DNA of 57,956 nucleotides from Yersinia rohdei ATCC 43380 (GTDB taxonomy: Bacteria; Pseudomonadota; Gammaproteobacteria; Enterobacterales; Enterobacteriaceae): contig NZ_ACCD01000027.1 of the NCBI RefSeq assembly GCF_000173775.1, positions 1-57,956 of the forward strand, read 5' to 3'. The first letter of the stretch is position 1; each line of letters starts with the position of its first letter. Both the position numbers and the translations under genes were made by a program. The notes under the pieces are model-generated. The model had not been told where the DNA came from. It made no database searches and worked only from the letters and a program-made list of their open reading frames with translations. Shown here piece by piece: positions 9,897-19,913 of this stretch.

Positions 9897-11212
9897 CAGT
9901 GCGCTCGTGCCGACATAAGTGCTTCAATAGCATCGGGATCTTTTATCACACTGGCCGTCAAGTTTTCGTTGCCGTCAGCCGTTATCACGATGTCATCTTC
10001 AATACGAATACCAATACCACGATATTGCGGCGGCACATCTGCATCCGGCGCGATATACAGACCGGGTTCAATGGTCAGCACCATACCGGGTTCAAGAATA
10101 CGCCCACGATCGCTATTGCTGTAATCGCCGACATCATGCACATCCAGCCCCAGCCAATGGCTCAAACCGTGCATAAAGAATGGCCGATGCGCCTGTTCCA
10201 CAATAAGCTGTTCGATATCGCCTTTCAAAATGCCCAAATTGACCAAGCCAGAAATCATAATTCGCACCACCTGCTCGGTGACTTCGCGGATGCTGGTTCC
10301 GGGCCGGTACAATTCCAGCGATTTATTAATGGACGCCAGCACGATGTCGTATATCGCCCGCTGCGCCGGTGTAAATTTGCCGTTAACCGGGAAAGTGCGC
10401 GTGATATCACCGGCATAGCCCTGATATTCACAGCCGGCATCAATCAGCACCAATTCACCGTCCCGCAACTCACACTCATTTTCGGTGTAATGCAGAATGC
10501 AGCCGTTTTCACCCCCGCCGACAATGGTGTTATATGCCGGATAGCGCGCGCCATGACGGGTAAACTCATGCAGAATTTCCCCTTCCAGCTGGTACTCGAA
10601 CATCCCCGGACGGCATCTTTCCATCGCGCGGGTATGGGCCATTGCGCTGATTTCACCGGCACGGCGCAGCACCGCAATTTCTTCCTCTGACTTAAACAGG
10701 CGCATTTCATGCAGCCAAGGCCGCCAGTCAGTTAAGGTTGCGGGGGCGCGAAGATTTTTACGAAAACCGTTACGTAATTTTTCCAGGGCGGAAAAAACAA
10801 TCTTGTCCGCATAATCATACTGACCTTGCGCGTGATAAATCACATCAAGGCGATTAAGCAGCAAATAGAGTTGTTCGTTGATTTCATCAAAAGGTAAGGC
10901 GCGGTCAACCCCCAACTTGGCGGGAGCAGCCTCTTGCCCTAAGCGGCGGCCAAACCAGATTTCTGCGGTTAAATCTCGCACCCGGTTGAACAGCACACTG
11001 TGGTTATGAGTCTCGTCACTTTTCACCAGAATCAGTACCGCTTCCGGCTCATTAAAGCCAGTCAGGTAGCTAAAATCGCTATTCTGCCGATAAGGATATT
11101 CAGAATCCGCACTGCGCGTAGCTTCAGGCGCGGCAAAAAAAATGGCAGCACTGCCTGGAGCCATCTTCGCCAACAGTGCCTGACGGCGATTCTGGTATTC
11201 TTGTTGAGTCAT
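9896..11212 (-). CDS. pepP: Xaa-Pro aminopeptidase (aminopeptidase P II)
   Basis: Cytosolic M24-family metallopeptidase of 438 residues that removes N-terminal residues preceding proline. The two-metal ligands are visible: DAGCEYQGYAGDITR (two Asp, about 255-270), HGLSHWLGLDVHD (His, about 350), IEPGLY (Glu, about 380) and RIEDD (Glu, about 405). I chose the start at MTQQEYQNRR because AGGAGG lies five bases upstream; an upstream in-frame ATG has no such site. Second gene of ygfB-pepP-ubiH-ubiI. Confidence 0.96.
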   Translation of the reverse strand: MTQQEYQNRRQALLAKMAPGSAAIFFAAPEATRSADSEYPYRQNSDFSYLTGFNEPEAVLILVKSDETHNHSVLFNRVRDLTAEIWFGRRLGQEAAPAKLGVDRALPFDEINEQLYLLLNRLDVIYHAQGQYDYADKIVFSALEKLRNGFRKNLRAPATLTDWRPWLHEMRLFKSEEEIAVLRRAGEISAMAHTRAMERCRPGMFEYQLEGEILHEFTRHGARYPAYNTIVGGGENGCILHYTENECELRDGELVLIDAGCEYQGYAGDITRTFPVNGKFTPAQRAIYDIVLASINKSLELYRPGTSIREVTEQVVRIMISGLVNLGILKGDIEQLIVEQAHRPFFMHGLSHWLGLDVHDVGDYSNSDRGRILEPGMVLTIEPGLYIAPDADVPPQYRGIGIRIEDDIVITADGNENLTASVIKDPDAIEALMSARAH

Positions 11213-11266
11213 TACACCCTCCTGAATTATCCGGTTTTCATCATTCAAAACATCACATTGGTTGGT

Positions 11267-11845
11267 TTAGTGTAATGTCGGCTTACGTACTTCTGGGGCG
11301 GTGGGTTTTTCTTGTGTAAATTCGATATGGCACAAGATAGCCGCAACACGCACATACTCAATAACTTCTTCCAATGATTGGGCCAGTTCTTCTTGATCTT
11401 CATCTTCGTCATACCCTAACTGAGCGATATTACGTAAATCATCAATGGCTTCACCCACTTCGTCTTTCACTTGCGCCAATTTAGGTTGCAGCATACCAAG
11501 ACCTAACAGGAAATGGTTTACCCAACCTGATAATGCATCCGCACGGTCAAAAACGGTGACGCCATCCCCTTCAGGGATCAACAACTGGAACATAAAACCT
11601 TCATTCTCCAGTGCTTCTTGTGTTGCTTCATGTAACTGTTGTAACGGTAAATCCAGGCTTTGTGAAAAGGCCATCCCGTCATTGGTCAGGTCATGCACCA
11701 GAGTGCGCCAACCATCGTCTTTACTGCCGCCACATAGCATGCCGCTGATTAAGCCATGCATTTCAGCGGGGGTTAATGCCACTGCTTGCTGGTTCAATGC
11801 CAGGGCAAGTGATTGGTAAGTTGGTAATGTATTCTCTATAGACAT
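11267..11845 (-). CDS. ygfB: UPF0149 family protein YgfB
   Basis: A 192-residue acidic, mostly helical protein of the YgfB/UPF0149 family. It contains the family signature [11 protein letters not shown] at about 45-55 and an acidic linker ([21 protein letters not shown]) near residue 150. The biochemical role in enterobacteria is unclear; in Pseudomonas a homologue affects expression of a peptidoglycan-recycling gene. First gene of the pepP-ubiH-ubiI operon, divergent from zapA. The C-terminal tail ([11 protein letters not shown]) is typical. Confidence 0.93.
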   Translation of the reverse strand: MSIENTLPTYQSLALALNQQAVALTPAEMHGLISGMLCGGSKDDGWRTLVHDLTNDGMAFSQSLDLPLQQLHEATQEALENEGFMFQLLIPEGDGVTVFDRADALSGWVNHFLLGLGMLQPKLAQVKDEVGEAIDDLRNIAQLGYDEDEDQEELAQSLEEVIEYVRVAAILCHIEFTQEKPTAPEVRKPTLH

Positions 11846-12162
11846 GCGTATTGGTCATCGTTGGCAGGATAAGTTCGTGTTATGCTACCATCAAGAAAGG
11901 TCGCTATACCAGAAAACGCAACGCTATATACCCTATAGATTTCAAGATTCAGGAAGGCGGCAAACGAGAAAATCCCGCAGAACTTACTAAAATAAGTGGT
12001 TCGGGTGAGCGAGTGCAGCCAACACTTCTGCAACATGGAAGATGACGGGTATAAAGGGGTTGTATCTTGGTATCGAGGTATATATAGTGACGCCCGCTTT
12101 GCTACTACGAGCAATTTGCCTCTGGTTTTCAGGGCTGGCGCGAAATTAGTCAGGAAGGTCGC
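11846..12162. other. ygfB-zapA divergent intergenic region
   Basis: 317 bp holding both divergent promoters (not individually resolved) and one full-length ERIC element at 11927-12053. Short open frames here are the transcribed repeat, not genes. Confidence 0.6.
11927..12053 (+). repeat. Full-length ERIC element
   Basis: Exactly 127 bp from TATACCCTATAGATTTCAAG to GATGACGGGTATA, the canonical ERIC length. It has a central imperfect palindrome (ATCCCGCAGAACTTAC / GTGGTTCGGGTGAGCGAG) and terminal inverted repeats (TATACCC/GGGTATA). It serves here as the reference copy for the others in the window. Confidence 0.9.
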
Positions 12163-12492
12163 ATGTCTGCACAACCGGTAGATATACAAGTTTTTGGTCG
12201 CTCGTTAAGGGTTAATTGCCCGCCAGAACAACAAGATGCATTAAACATGGCAGCAGAAGATCTTAACCAACGGTTGCAAGATCTGAAAGTTCGCACTAGA
12301 GTCACCAATACTGAGCAGTTAGTTTTTATCGCGGCATTGAACGTATGTCACGAATTGGCTCAGGAAAGATTGAAAACCCGTGACTATGCTTCCAATATGG
12401 AGCAACGTATTCGGATGTTACAACAGACCATTGAGCAGGCATTGCTTGAACAAGGTCGCATCTCTGAACGTCAAGATGCACAATTTGAATAA
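12163..12492 (+). CDS. zapA: Cell division protein ZapA
   Basis: A 109-residue FtsZ-associated protein that cross-links protofilaments at the Z ring. What is seen: a short N-terminal beta/alpha head ([21 protein letters not shown]) followed by a long helix from about residue 65 suited to coiled-coil dimerisation ([20 protein letters not shown]). Length and sequence match the family. The next feature downstream is 6S RNA, the conserved enterobacterial arrangement. Confidence 0.97.
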   Translation: MSAQPVDIQVFGRSLRVNCPPEQQDALNMAAEDLNQRLQDLKVRTRVTNTEQLVFIAALNVCHELAQERLKTRDYASNMEQRIRMLQQTIEQALLEQGRISERQDAQFE

Positions 12493-12529
12493 ATCTCTGT
12501 TGAATGATAGATTCTACAGTGAGTAAAGA

Positions 12530-12713
12530 ATTTCTCTGAGGTGTTTGCCAGCGGGCCAGTCCCCTGAGCCGATATTTAATACCAACAGAATGTAGTGCCT
12601 CCGTAACTGGTGCGCATGCTCGGTTCGCCGAGAAGCCTTAAGGTTGCGACGCTGCGTTCACCTTGAACCATGGGTTCAAGGGTTACAGCCTGCGGCGGCA
12701 TCTCGGAGATCCC
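12530..12713 (+). ncRNA. ssrS: 6S RNA
   Basis: About 184 nt between zapA and fau, the conserved 6S locus. The 5' end ATTTCTCTGAGGTGTTTGCC and the 3' end GCATCTCGGAGATCCC pair in the terminal stem. Internal hallmarks GGGCCAGTCCCCTGAGCCGA, GAGAAGCCTTAAGG and CCTTGAACC...GGTTCAAGGG are present. 6S RNA mimics an open promoter and sequesters sigma-70 RNA polymerase in stationary phase. It is usually cotranscribed with fau. Confidence 0.96.
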
Positions 12714-12811
12714 TTTCTTATCGTGTAACCGGTATTGTCGGTTATCGCGTTCGTTTTATATCGGCAGTTTCATCCTCATTTCAGTCAGCAAGCTGTTTTT
12801 AAGTCAATGAC

Positions 12812-13426
12812 ATGCATTTTGATCCGCAACATGCCGTTGAGCGGCAAAAAGTTCGCAATGAAATTCGTGAGCGTCGGCGTCTGTTGACTCCCGAGCAACA
12901 ACAGCTGTCTGCCCATCTCGCCGCCCAGCACATCATTTCCCATCACAAAATTCAGCAAGCCAATACCGTGGCGATATTTCTCTCTTTTGATGGTGAACTG
13001 GATACCGCCCCAACTATCGAACTGCTGTGGCAGCAGAAAAAACAGGTTTATCTCCCAGTGCTCCATCCTTTCAGCCCCGGCAATTTGCTGTTTCTTCATT
13101 ATCGCCCTGATAGCCAACTGATACGTAATCGCTTAAAAATTCTTGAACCTCAATTAGATGTGCGCAACGTACTACCCTTAAACCGGCTAGATGTGGTGAT
13201 AACCCCGCTGGTGGCATTTGATAATGTTGGCCAACGTTTAGGGATGGGGGGCGGATTTTATGACCGCACACTGCAACACTGGCAGCAAGGTGGCCCCTAT
13301 CCTATTGGCTTGGCCCATGATTGCCAGCGAGTAGAATATTTACCTAGTGAATATTGGGATGTGCCGTTGCCCGAAATTGTGACACCGGAAAAAGTCTGGC
13401 AGTGGCCGATTGAGTCTTCAGCATAA
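12812..13426 (+). CDS. fau: 5-formyltetrahydrofolate cyclo-ligase
   Basis: Converts 5-formyl-THF to 5,10-methenyl-THF with ATP, 204 residues. Family signatures are present: FLSFDGELDT near residue 55, VYLPVLHPF near 80, and PLVAFDNVGQRLGMGGGFYDRTL (about 134-156), the substrate/ATP loop. The N terminus (about 22 residues before [11 protein letters not shown]) is longer than the annotated E. coli protein, but it fits the family's basic first helix. It follows 6S RNA, as in other enterobacteria. Confidence 0.95.
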   Translation: MHFDPQHAVERQKVRNEIRERRRLLTPEQQQLSAHLAAQHIISHHKIQQANTVAIFLSFDGELDTAPTIELLWQQKKQVYLPVLHPFSPGNLLFLHYRPDSQLIRNRLKILEPQLDVRNVLPLNRLDVVITPLVAFDNVGQRLGMGGGFYDRTLQHWQQGGPYPIGLAHDCQRVEYLPSEYWDVPLPEIVTPEKVWQWPIESSA

Positions 13427-13427
13427 A

Positions 13428-13460
13428 AAAACACCCGAAATCTTGCGATAACAGGTGTTC
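13428..13460 (-). terminator. Hairpin with T-run between fau and serA
   Basis: AACACC...GGTGTT stem with a long loop; on the minus strand it is followed by seven T residues. It could end serA transcripts coming toward fau; on the plus strand it is weaker. Confidence 0.5.
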
Positions 13461-13489
13461 AGGTATTTCTTAATAATTTAGATGCTACA

Positions 13490-13527
13490 TACCCAAAGAC
13501 ATTGACGTTGCAGCCAGCTAACAACGC
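13490..13527 (-). repeat. Partial ERIC end downstream of serA
   Basis: TACCCAAAGACATTGACGTTGCAGCCAGCTAAC resembles the outer right end of an ERIC element read in reverse, without the core. A remnant; low confidence. Confidence 0.35.
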
Positions 13528-13551
13528 TACAACGCCAGAACGGAGAGTATA

Positions 13552-14793
13552 TTAGTAAAGCAAACGCGCGCGAATTGTCCCTGGGATGGCCTTCATCGCC
13601 TGCAATGCTTTTTCTGCATTTTCCGCATCATCAGTTTCAACGTCGATAACGACATAACCAATTTCAGCGCTGGTTTGCAAATACTGGGCGGCAATGTTGA
13701 CGTTCTGCTCAGCAAAGATTTTGTTAATGCTGGTCAGAATACCGGGGCGATTCTCATGGATATGCAGCAAGCGGCGGGTATTATCGCCATGCGCCGGCAG
13801 AGAAACCTCTGGGAAGTTAACCGCAGACAGCGTAGAGCCGTTGTCAGAATACTTCGCCAGCTTACCGGCAACTTCATCACCGATATTTTCCTGCGCTTCC
13901 TGAGTGGAACCACCAATATGCGGGGTCAATAACACATTATCAAACTCACATAATGGTGAATTGAACGGGTCTTTATTGGTGGCCGGTTCTTCAGGGAATA
14001 CGTCAATTGCTGCACCGGCGATATGGTTGCTCGCCAGAGCTTCGCACAGTGCCGGGATATCTACCACAGTACCGCGTGAGGCGTTAATCAGCATTGCACC
14101 GGGCTTCATCAGCGCCAACTGCTCAGGGCCAATCATATTTTTGGTGGAGTGATTTTCCGGCACATGCAAGCTAATCACGTCACTCATATTCAGTAAATCA
14201 GACAGGTGACGAACCTGCTGGGCATTCCCTAACGACAGCTTATTTTCGATATCGTAGAAGAATACTTTCATACCAACACTTTCAGCCAGAATACCCAGCT
14301 GAGTACCAATATGACCATAACCTATGATACCCAGTTTCTTGCCACGGGCTTCATAAGAGCCTACCGCCAGCTTATTCCATTCGCCACGGTGAGCTTTGGC
14401 GTTAGCCGATGGAATGCCTCGGAACATCAGCAGCAACTCGCCCAGCACCATTTCGGCAACTGAACGGGTATTGGAGAAAGGCGCATTGAATACCGGCACA
14501 CCGCGTTTGGTCGCCGCCTTTAAATCAACCTGATTGGTGCCGATACAGAAGCACCCTACTGCAACCAATTTTTCTGCTGCAGCAAAAACTTCTTCGGACA
14601 GATGCGTGCGCGAACGGATCCCGACGAAGTGAGCATCACGAATAGATTCTTTCAGTGATTCGGTGTCTAAGGCACCTTTGTGATATTCAATATTGCTATA
14701 ACCGGCTGCACGCAGATTATCAACCGTGCTCTGGTGCACCCCTTCCACTAACAGAAACTTAATTCTGTCTTTCTCCAGTGATACTTTTGCCAT
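13552..14793 (-). CDS. serA: D-3-phosphoglycerate dehydrogenase
   Basis: First committed enzyme of serine synthesis, 413 residues (E. coli 410). The NAD motif GIIGYGHIGTQLG is at about 160; the catalytic Arg (NASRGTV, about 240), Glu (EEPAT) and His (TPHIGGST, about 293) are present. The C-terminal ACT domain (LLHIHENRPGILTSINKIF onward) binds serine for feedback inhibition. I chose the start at MAKVSLEKD with GGGGAC upstream; the longer upstream frame is not conserved. A CRP-like site lies about 210 bases upstream. Confidence 0.98.
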   Translation of the reverse strand: MAKVSLEKDRIKFLLVEGVHQSTVDNLRAAGYSNIEYHKGALDTESLKESIRDAHFVGIRSRTHLSEEVFAAAEKLVAVGCFCIGTNQVDLKAATKRGVPVFNAPFSNTRSVAEMVLGELLLMFRGIPSANAKAHRGEWNKLAVGSYEARGKKLGIIGYGHIGTQLGILAESVGMKVFFYDIENKLSLGNAQQVRHLSDLLNMSDVISLHVPENHSTKNMIGPEQLALMKPGAMLINASRGTVVDIPALCEALASNHIAGAAIDVFPEEPATNKDPFNSPLCEFDNVLLTPHIGGSTQEAQENIGDEVAGKLAKYSDNGSTLSAVNFPEVSLPAHGDNTRRLLHIHENRPGILTSINKIFAEQNVNIAAQYLQTSAEIGYVVIDVETDDAENAEKALQAMKAIPGTIRARLLY

Positions 14794-15105
14794 GTCCCCG
14801 ACCCTATTTTCAGACTTCAGATGTGGCTGCCGATATCGAATGAATCGGGTCAGCACCCTGTCAACATAACAAATATTACGCGGGCGGCAATACAAACGAT
14901 TGCTTACCTACCAGCATAACAAGCAGTGCAAATGTTAATTTATAGAATAAAAAACTAGCTAAAAGAGGGTTATTGGCAGGTTAAGAAAATGAAATGAGCA
15001 AATGTGATATATATCACCAAATTTAACCATTTTAAGAAAAGATATTTAAAGACAAAAATTATTAGGGCGGAGGTCATACCCCACCCCTGAAAAAAGCTTA
15101 GCCGA
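14794..15105. other. serA upstream region / rpiA downstream region
   Basis: 312 bp without a gene, AT-rich between 14940 and 15060. It should hold the serA promoter, and contains the CRP/FNR-like palindrome listed separately. No clear rho-independent terminator for rpiA beyond a GC-rich imperfect stem at about 15065-15088. Confidence 0.5.
15003..15018. promoter_or_regulatory. CRP-like site upstream of serA
   Basis: TGTGATATATATCACC matches the CRP half-sites TGTGA-N6-TCACA with one mismatch. CRP activation of serA is established in E. coli. An FNR reading (TTGAT-N4-ATCAA) fits less well. Confidence 0.55.
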
Positions 15106-15768
15106 TCACTTTAGCACGACAGTTTTCACGCCCTCGGCAGTACCAATCAGTGCGACATCGGCTCCACGATTGGCAAACAGCCCAACAGTGACAACACCAG
15201 CTATCCCATTGATTTTATTCTCTAATGCAATTGCATCCAGAATAGTCAAATTATGCACATCCAAAATAACGTTGCCGTTATCCGTCAGGACATTTTGGCG
15301 ATATTCAGGTAACCCACCCAGTTTAACCAGTTCACGGGCAACATAGGAACGGGCCATCGGGATAACTTCGACGGGCAGTGGGAATTTACCCAAAACATCA
15401 ACCTGCTTGGATGCATCAGCGATACAAATAAATTTACGGGCGATGGCGGCAATAATTTTCTCGCGGGTTAGCGCAGCCCCCCCGCCTTTGATCATCTGCA
15501 TCTGACCATTAATTTCATCAGCGCCATCGACATAAATATCCAGCACATCAACATCGTTGCAATCAAACACCTGAATACCATAACTTTTCAGCTTGGCGGT
15601 AGAGGCATCTGAGCTGGAAACCGCCCCTTCAATTTGATGTTTGATGGAGCCGAGGGCATCAATAAAATGTGCCGCAGTAGAGCCGGTACCAACCCCGACA
15701 ATAGTGCCGGGTTTGACATAATCTAATGCTGCCCAGCCCACTGCTTTTTTAAGTTCATCCTGAGTCAT
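15106..15768 (-). CDS. rpiA: Ribose-5-phosphate isomerase A
   Basis: Interconverts ribose 5-phosphate and ribulose 5-phosphate in the pentose phosphate pathway, 220 residues (E. coli 219). Substrate-binding motifs are seen: [13 protein letters not shown] (about 26-38), SSDAST, the catalytic region DGADEING (about 82-89) and [11 protein letters not shown] (about 95-105). The start [14 protein letters not shown] aligns exactly with the family; the upstream in-frame extension is not used. Divergent from argP. Confidence 0.97.
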   Translation of the reverse strand: MTQDELKKAVGWAALDYVKPGTIVGVGTGSTAAHFIDALGSIKHQIEGAVSSSDASTAKLKSYGIQVFDCNDVDVLDIYVDGADEINGQMQMIKGGGAALTREKIIAAIARKFICIADASKQVDVLGKFPLPVEVIPMARSYVARELVKLGGLPEYRQNVLTDNGNVILDVHNLTILDAIALENKINGIAGVVTVGLFANRGADVALIGTAEGVKTVVLK

Positions 15769-16121
15769 GGTGAGTTCACGCCTTGATGTGAAAGAAAACC
15801 TGCAACCATTATAGAACATATAAGTTAGAAATCTTCGCAATAAAGCCCACTTATCCTGCTGTTACTTCTAGTGAGATCACAGTTATACCGACTGCTGACA
15901 AAATTGATTAGAGGGGAAATCGGCCAGAGGGTCGCCATGGTGTTAAGTCGCCGGCGCGCCCGTCGATATAATCGCCCTGACTCACTCGGGATGATAATGC
16001 CGCTTTGCCATCAAACGCATAGTTGCCTATTTGTGACGGGCACTTTGGCATTCCAGGATAGATAAATGATTAAAATGTGGCATAGTGCGGTATTAATTTA
16101 ATATTTGGAGATATGACTCCG
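15769..16121. other. rpiA-argP divergent region
   Basis: 353 bp with no gene that I can support. It presumably carries both divergent promoters. A GC-rich stretch at 15935-15970 stands out from the AT-rich flanks, but I recognise no element. Confidence 0.4.
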
Positions 16122-17015
16122 ATGAAACGCCCAGACTACCGTACGCTACAAGCGCTGGACGCGGTGATCCGTGAACGCGGTTTTGAACGCGCGGCACAAA
16201 AACTCTGCATCACCCAATCGGCGGTATCTCAACGCATTAAGCAGCTAGAGAATCTGTTCGGTCAGCCACTGTTGGTGCGCACTGTGCCACCACGCCCGAC
16301 TGAGCAAGGGCAGAAGCTGCTCGCATTACTGCATCAGGTTGAATTGCTGGAAGAAGAGTGGCTCGGCAATGACAATGGGGGTGATACGCCGCTGTTGCTG
16401 TCACTGGCGGTTAACGCCGACAGTCTGGCAACCTGGCTGCTCCCGGCACTAAAACCGGTGCTAGCAGATTCTCCTATTCGGCTGAATTTGCAAGTTGAAG
16501 ATGAAACCCGAACACAAGAGCGGTTACGCCGCGGTGAGGTGGTGGGTGCGGTCAGTATCCAGCCCCAACCGCTACCGAGCTGTTTAGTCGATCAACTGGG
16601 GGCGCTGGATTACCTGTTTGTAGCATCCAAACCCTTTGCGGATCGCTATTTTCCTAATGGAGTGACCCGCTCAGCATTACTGAAAGCCCCTGCCGTGGCC
16701 TTTGACCATTTGGATGATATGCATCAGGCGTTTTTGCAGCAGAACTTCGATTTATCGCCTGGAAGTGTACCCTGCCATATTGTTAACTCGTCAGAAGCCT
16801 TTGTGCAGTTGGCAAGGCAAGGCACCACCTGTTGTATGATCCCGCATCTGCAAATCGAAAAAGAATTGGCATCAGGTGAGCTGATTGATTTGACGCCGGG
16901 ATTATTGCAACGGCGCATGCTGTTCTGGCACAGATTTGCCCCAGAAAGCCGGACAATGAGAAAGGTCACTGACGCCCTGTTATCTTACGGGCGTCAGGTA
17001 TTACGGCAAGATTAG
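16122..17015 (+). CDS. argP: LysR-type regulator ArgP (IciA)
   Basis: LysR-family activator of 297 residues that responds to arginine and lysine and activates argO, among others. The N-terminal helix-turn-helix ([20 protein letters not shown]) covers about residues 19-38 and the ligand domain starts near residue 90. It is nearly identical to the E. coli protein as I recall it. I chose ATG at 16122 by this alignment; an in-frame ATG at 16113 is only two bases from the GGAG site, so the internal start is also better spaced. Its target argO lies about 0.85 kb away. Confidence 0.95.
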   Translation: MKRPDYRTLQALDAVIRERGFERAAQKLCITQSAVSQRIKQLENLFGQPLLVRTVPPRPTEQGQKLLALLHQVELLEEEWLGNDNGGDTPLLLSLAVNADSLATWLLPALKPVLADSPIRLNLQVEDETRTQERLRRGEVVGAVSIQPQPLPSCLVDQLGALDYLFVASKPFADRYFPNGVTRSALLKAPAVAFDHLDDMHQAFLQQNFDLSPGSVPCHIVNSSEAFVQLARQGTTCCMIPHLQIEKELASGELIDLTPGLLQRRMLFWHRFAPESRTMRKVTDALLSYGRQVLRQD

Positions 17016-17016
17016 C

Positions 17017-17769
17017 TTATTTGGCAGCAGCAGGAGTGCTGGCGCGGGTTTGCAGCTCAAATACCACATCAACTTGATCATCAAAATGGATGGTTTGTTG
17101 TTCGTAAGTTTGGGCGGCATCATTAGCCGGTGCCGCTTCAGCGCTCTTGAACATGCGGGCTACCGGCATGGGCTGGTAGTTAGCCACATGATAGCGAATA
17201 CTGTAAACTGGCCCCAGTTTAACTTTAAATCCTTCAGCTAAAGAACCGGCCTGGCTAATGGCATTTTCGATGGCTTTTTTACGTGCTTGCTCGCGGTAAG
17301 TCTCTGGGTTGGCCACCCCCAACTCGACAGCACGAATCTCATTCAGACCTGATTTTAGCGCCCCATCCAACAAATCATTTAATTTATCAAGCTGGCGCAG
17401 TGTTACCTGAACCTGACGCACCGCTCGGTAGCCTTTCAATACGGCCTCACCGGTTTTCTGGTAATCGTATTCAGGTTGAGTGCGAATATTGGCAGCATTG
17501 ATATCTTTTTTATCAATGCCACTTTTACGTAAGAAATCAAAATATTGCGCGACGCGGGTATCTGCCTGCTTTTTGGCATCAGCAGCATCTTTGGCAGAAA
17601 CGCTGACCTCAATAGCAATAGTGGCAATATCCGGGGTCGCATCCACACTGGCAGTACCGGAGGTGACAACATGCGGCCCTTCTGGCACTTCGGCGGCTTG
17701 AACTTGCAGCGCCAAAGGTAACGTCCCTAATCCCATCATTGCGGCCAAAGCCAATGTCTTCAACTTCAC
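17017..17769 (-). CDS. yggE: Periplasmic SIMPL-domain protein YggE
   Basis: A 250-residue exported protein of the SIMPL/DUF541 family; E. coli YggE is linked to reduced oxidative stress but the mechanism is unknown. Signal peptide at residues 1-25 (MKLKTLALAAMM...LQVQA, cleavage after AQA-like). The SIMPL domain follows, with VVTSGTASVDATPDIATI and the conserved PxYDYQ. Its stop is one base from the argP stop, so the two genes converge with no terminator space. Confidence 0.93.
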   Translation of the reverse strand: MKLKTLALAAMMGLGTLPLALQVQAAEVPEGPHVVTSGTASVDATPDIATIAIEVSVSAKDAADAKKQADTRVAQYFDFLRKSGIDKKDINAANIRTQPEYDYQKTGEAVLKGYRAVRQVQVTLRQLDKLNDLLDGALKSGLNEIRAVELGVANPETYREQARKKAIENAISQAGSLAEGFKVKLGPVYSIRYHVANYQPMPVARMFKSAEAAPANDAAQTYEQQTIHFDDQVDVVFELQTRASTPAAAK

Positions 17770-17862
17770 GGAAGCCTCCTAAAATGCATGTCTGATAACA
17801 GTATAAACACATCAACCGTAGCATATCTTAGAGGGCATGGGATTCAGATTAATGATAAAAAC

Positions 17863-18480
17863 TCACAGATTTAACCCCTGTCGCGCTAACTGAAAAGCAA
17901 TAAACCACATCACGCCCCCCACCAGTAAATTAATCACCCGCTGTGAGGTGGGGCGGTTAAGCCAGGGCGATAACCATGCCGCCAGTAGCGCCAGTGCAAA
18001 AAACCAGACCACCGAGGCACTCACAGCACCAAAAGCAAACCAGGGCCGGACATCAGGCAATAACTGACCGCCAAGGCTCCCCAACACCACAAAGGTATCC
18101 AGATAAACATGCGGATTAAGCCAGGTCACGGCTAATAGTGTCACAATAATGCGCCAGCGCCCCTGTGTGCTGGCACCTGCAGCTGATGAGGCGCTATCCC
18201 CCCGCCATGCAGCCATTATCGCGCCAAAGCCATACCACAGCAGAAAAGCCACGCCTCCCCAAGTGACCAGTGCCAATAGCAATGGCGAGCGGCTCAGTAA
18301 GGCACTGCCACCAAAAATACCGGCGCAAATCAATATGATGTCGCTAAGGGCGCAGAGCCCGGCACTCATTAAATGGTGTTGCCGCTTAATCCCCTGATTC
18401 ATCACAAAAGCATTTTGTGGCCCGAGGGGCAAAATCATGGCGGCACTGAGAGCAAAACCCTGTAAATAGACAGCTAACAT
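17863..18480 (-). CDS. argO: Arginine exporter ArgO
   Basis: LysE-family inner-membrane exporter, 205 residues, about six membrane segments. Exports arginine (and canavanine) under ArgP control. Family motif [16 protein letters not shown] lies at residues 15-30. I chose the start at [12 protein letters not shown] by similarity; the ORF extends 20 codons upstream. Located near its activator gene argP, as in E. coli. Confidence 0.94.
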   Translation of the reverse strand: MLAVYLQGFALSAAMILPLGPQNAFVMNQGIKRQHHLMSAGLCALSDIILICAGIFGGSALLSRSPLLLALVTWGGVAFLLWYGFGAIMAAWRGDSASSAAGASTQGRWRIIVTLLAVTWLNPHVYLDTFVVLGSLGGQLLPDVRPWFAFGAVSASVVWFFALALLAAWLSPWLNRPTSQRVINLLVGGVMWFIAFQLARQGLNL

Positions 18481-18775
18481 ACTGTTACCTTTAAAAATTC
18501 TTGATAAGAACTGAAAGAATAGGCGAGCGATTAACTGCATATTACGGGGAGATTATCATCAGAGGAAATTGGTATTTCTTATCAACTATAAGTAAATCTA
18601 ATAACTGCCAAATAAAGGCAACCAGACGGAGGAAAAATGTGCCGCACCGGTGGTGGCCATGTAAGCGGTCAAAGCGCCCATCGGGGGACTCACCCCGATA
18701 GACTGCGAACAATAATATCGGTTTATCAGCAAGCTCAACGGGCTGATAACCGCCGGTGTTAACCTCATTTGCTGC

Positions 18776-19645
18776 TTATGCCGCCGGGGTAGATTCCACG
18801 CTGGCGACTTGATGCAAATGCACATCCAGCTGCGGATAAGGAATACCGATTTTATTGGCATCCAGCGCGCGTTTAAAGTTTTCCATCAAATCCCAATACA
18901 CTTCCATGGCATCGCCATTGGTCGTCCAAACTCGCACCGTAAAGTTCAGCGAAGATGCTGCCATCTCATTCAGGCGCACCGTCACCCCTTTGTCATGCAT
19001 AATGCGCGAATCAGCGGCAATAATGTCACCCAGCACTTTCTTCACCACATCAATATCCGCATCATAGGCGACGCCAATAACCATATCGGTACGGCGGTTC
19101 GGTTCACGGCTGGTATTGATTATGTTGTTGGCAATAATTTTGCCATTGGGTACCACGATGATTTTGTCATCAACAGTGCGCAAAGTGGTTGAGAAAATCT
19201 GCACCTGCACCACGGTACCGGCTACACCGCCCAGATCAACATACTCACCGGCTTTAAATGGACGGAAGGCCACCAGCAACACACCCGCAGCAAAGTTGGA
19301 CAGTGAACCTTGCAGCGCCAAACCTACAGCTAAACCGGCAGCACCGATAACGGCAATCACCGAGGCAGTTTGTACCCCAAGACGGCCAAGCACCGCCACA
19401 ATAGTAAAGGCCAGGATACTGTAACGCGCCATGGCCGCCAGAAAATCTGCAACCGTGACATCAATACCACGTAATTTCATGACTCGGCCCAGCATGCCAG
19501 AAACAACCTTGGCAATGATCGAGCCGACAATCAGGATCAACAGTGCCGCAACAAGATTGACGGCATATTGAATCAGTAAATCTTGATTATCAACAAACCA
19601 GGTACTGGCTTCATTGATGCTATCAACTACGTTTAGTTCTTCCAT
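18776..19645 (-). CDS. mscS: Small-conductance mechanosensitive channel MscS
   Basis: Inner-membrane osmotic safety valve, 289 residues (E. coli 286). Three membrane helices; the pore-lining TM3 with its Ala/Gly pattern ([22 protein letters not shown]) starts near residue 95, followed by the beta and alpha/beta cytoplasmic vestibule ([27 protein letters not shown]). Start at [13 protein letters not shown], preceded by AGGATGG; alternatives further upstream lack similarity. Followed by 295 bp to argO with a weak stem. Confidence 0.97.
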   Translation of the reverse strand: MEELNVVDSINEASTWFVDNQDLLIQYAVNLVAALLILIVGSIIAKVVSGMLGRVMKLRGIDVTVADFLAAMARYSILAFTIVAVLGRLGVQTASVIAVIGAAGLAVGLALQGSLSNFAAGVLLVAFRPFKAGEYVDLGGVAGTVVQVQIFSTTLRTVDDKIIVVPNGKIIANNIINTSREPNRRTDMVIGVAYDADIDVVKKVLGDIIAADSRIMHDKGVTVRLNEMAASSLNFTVRVWTTNGDAMEVYWDLMENFKRALDANKIGIPYPQLDVHLHQVASVESTPAA

Positions 19646-19766
19646 TTTAACCATCCTACAAAAAAGTCCCGCATCGGGGAGATTACGCAAAAAATTACCG
19701 CAAAATGTTGGCTGACAAAGAAGACAGCTCACCTAGGGTAACCAACAACGCAGACTGTTGCCAATT

Positions 19767-19796
19767 TTGATAGTCATGGATAAAGGAAATTATTAT
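19767..19796 (+). promoter_or_regulatory. Candidate sigma-70 promoter for the tyrosine phosphatase gene
   Basis: TTGATA at 19767-19772 and TATTAT at 19791-19796 with an 18-base spacer, about 120 bases before the phosphatase start. Such AT-rich matches arise easily by chance here. Confidence 0.3.
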
Positions 19797-19913
19797 TCTC
19801 AGCGATCTTCAGGGCATAGAAAAAATAGCGTTTTTATAGAATATACCTTGGCGAACAATACCTAATATGAGGAGGTTTAGAGCGACTTAATTAACACATT
19901 AAGAGAAAAATCC

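Noticed and set aside
18598..18861. Minus-strand ORF overlapping the mscS 3' end
   Set aside because: It is the out-of-frame shadow of mscS plus its downstream spacer, with no ribosome site or recognisable product.
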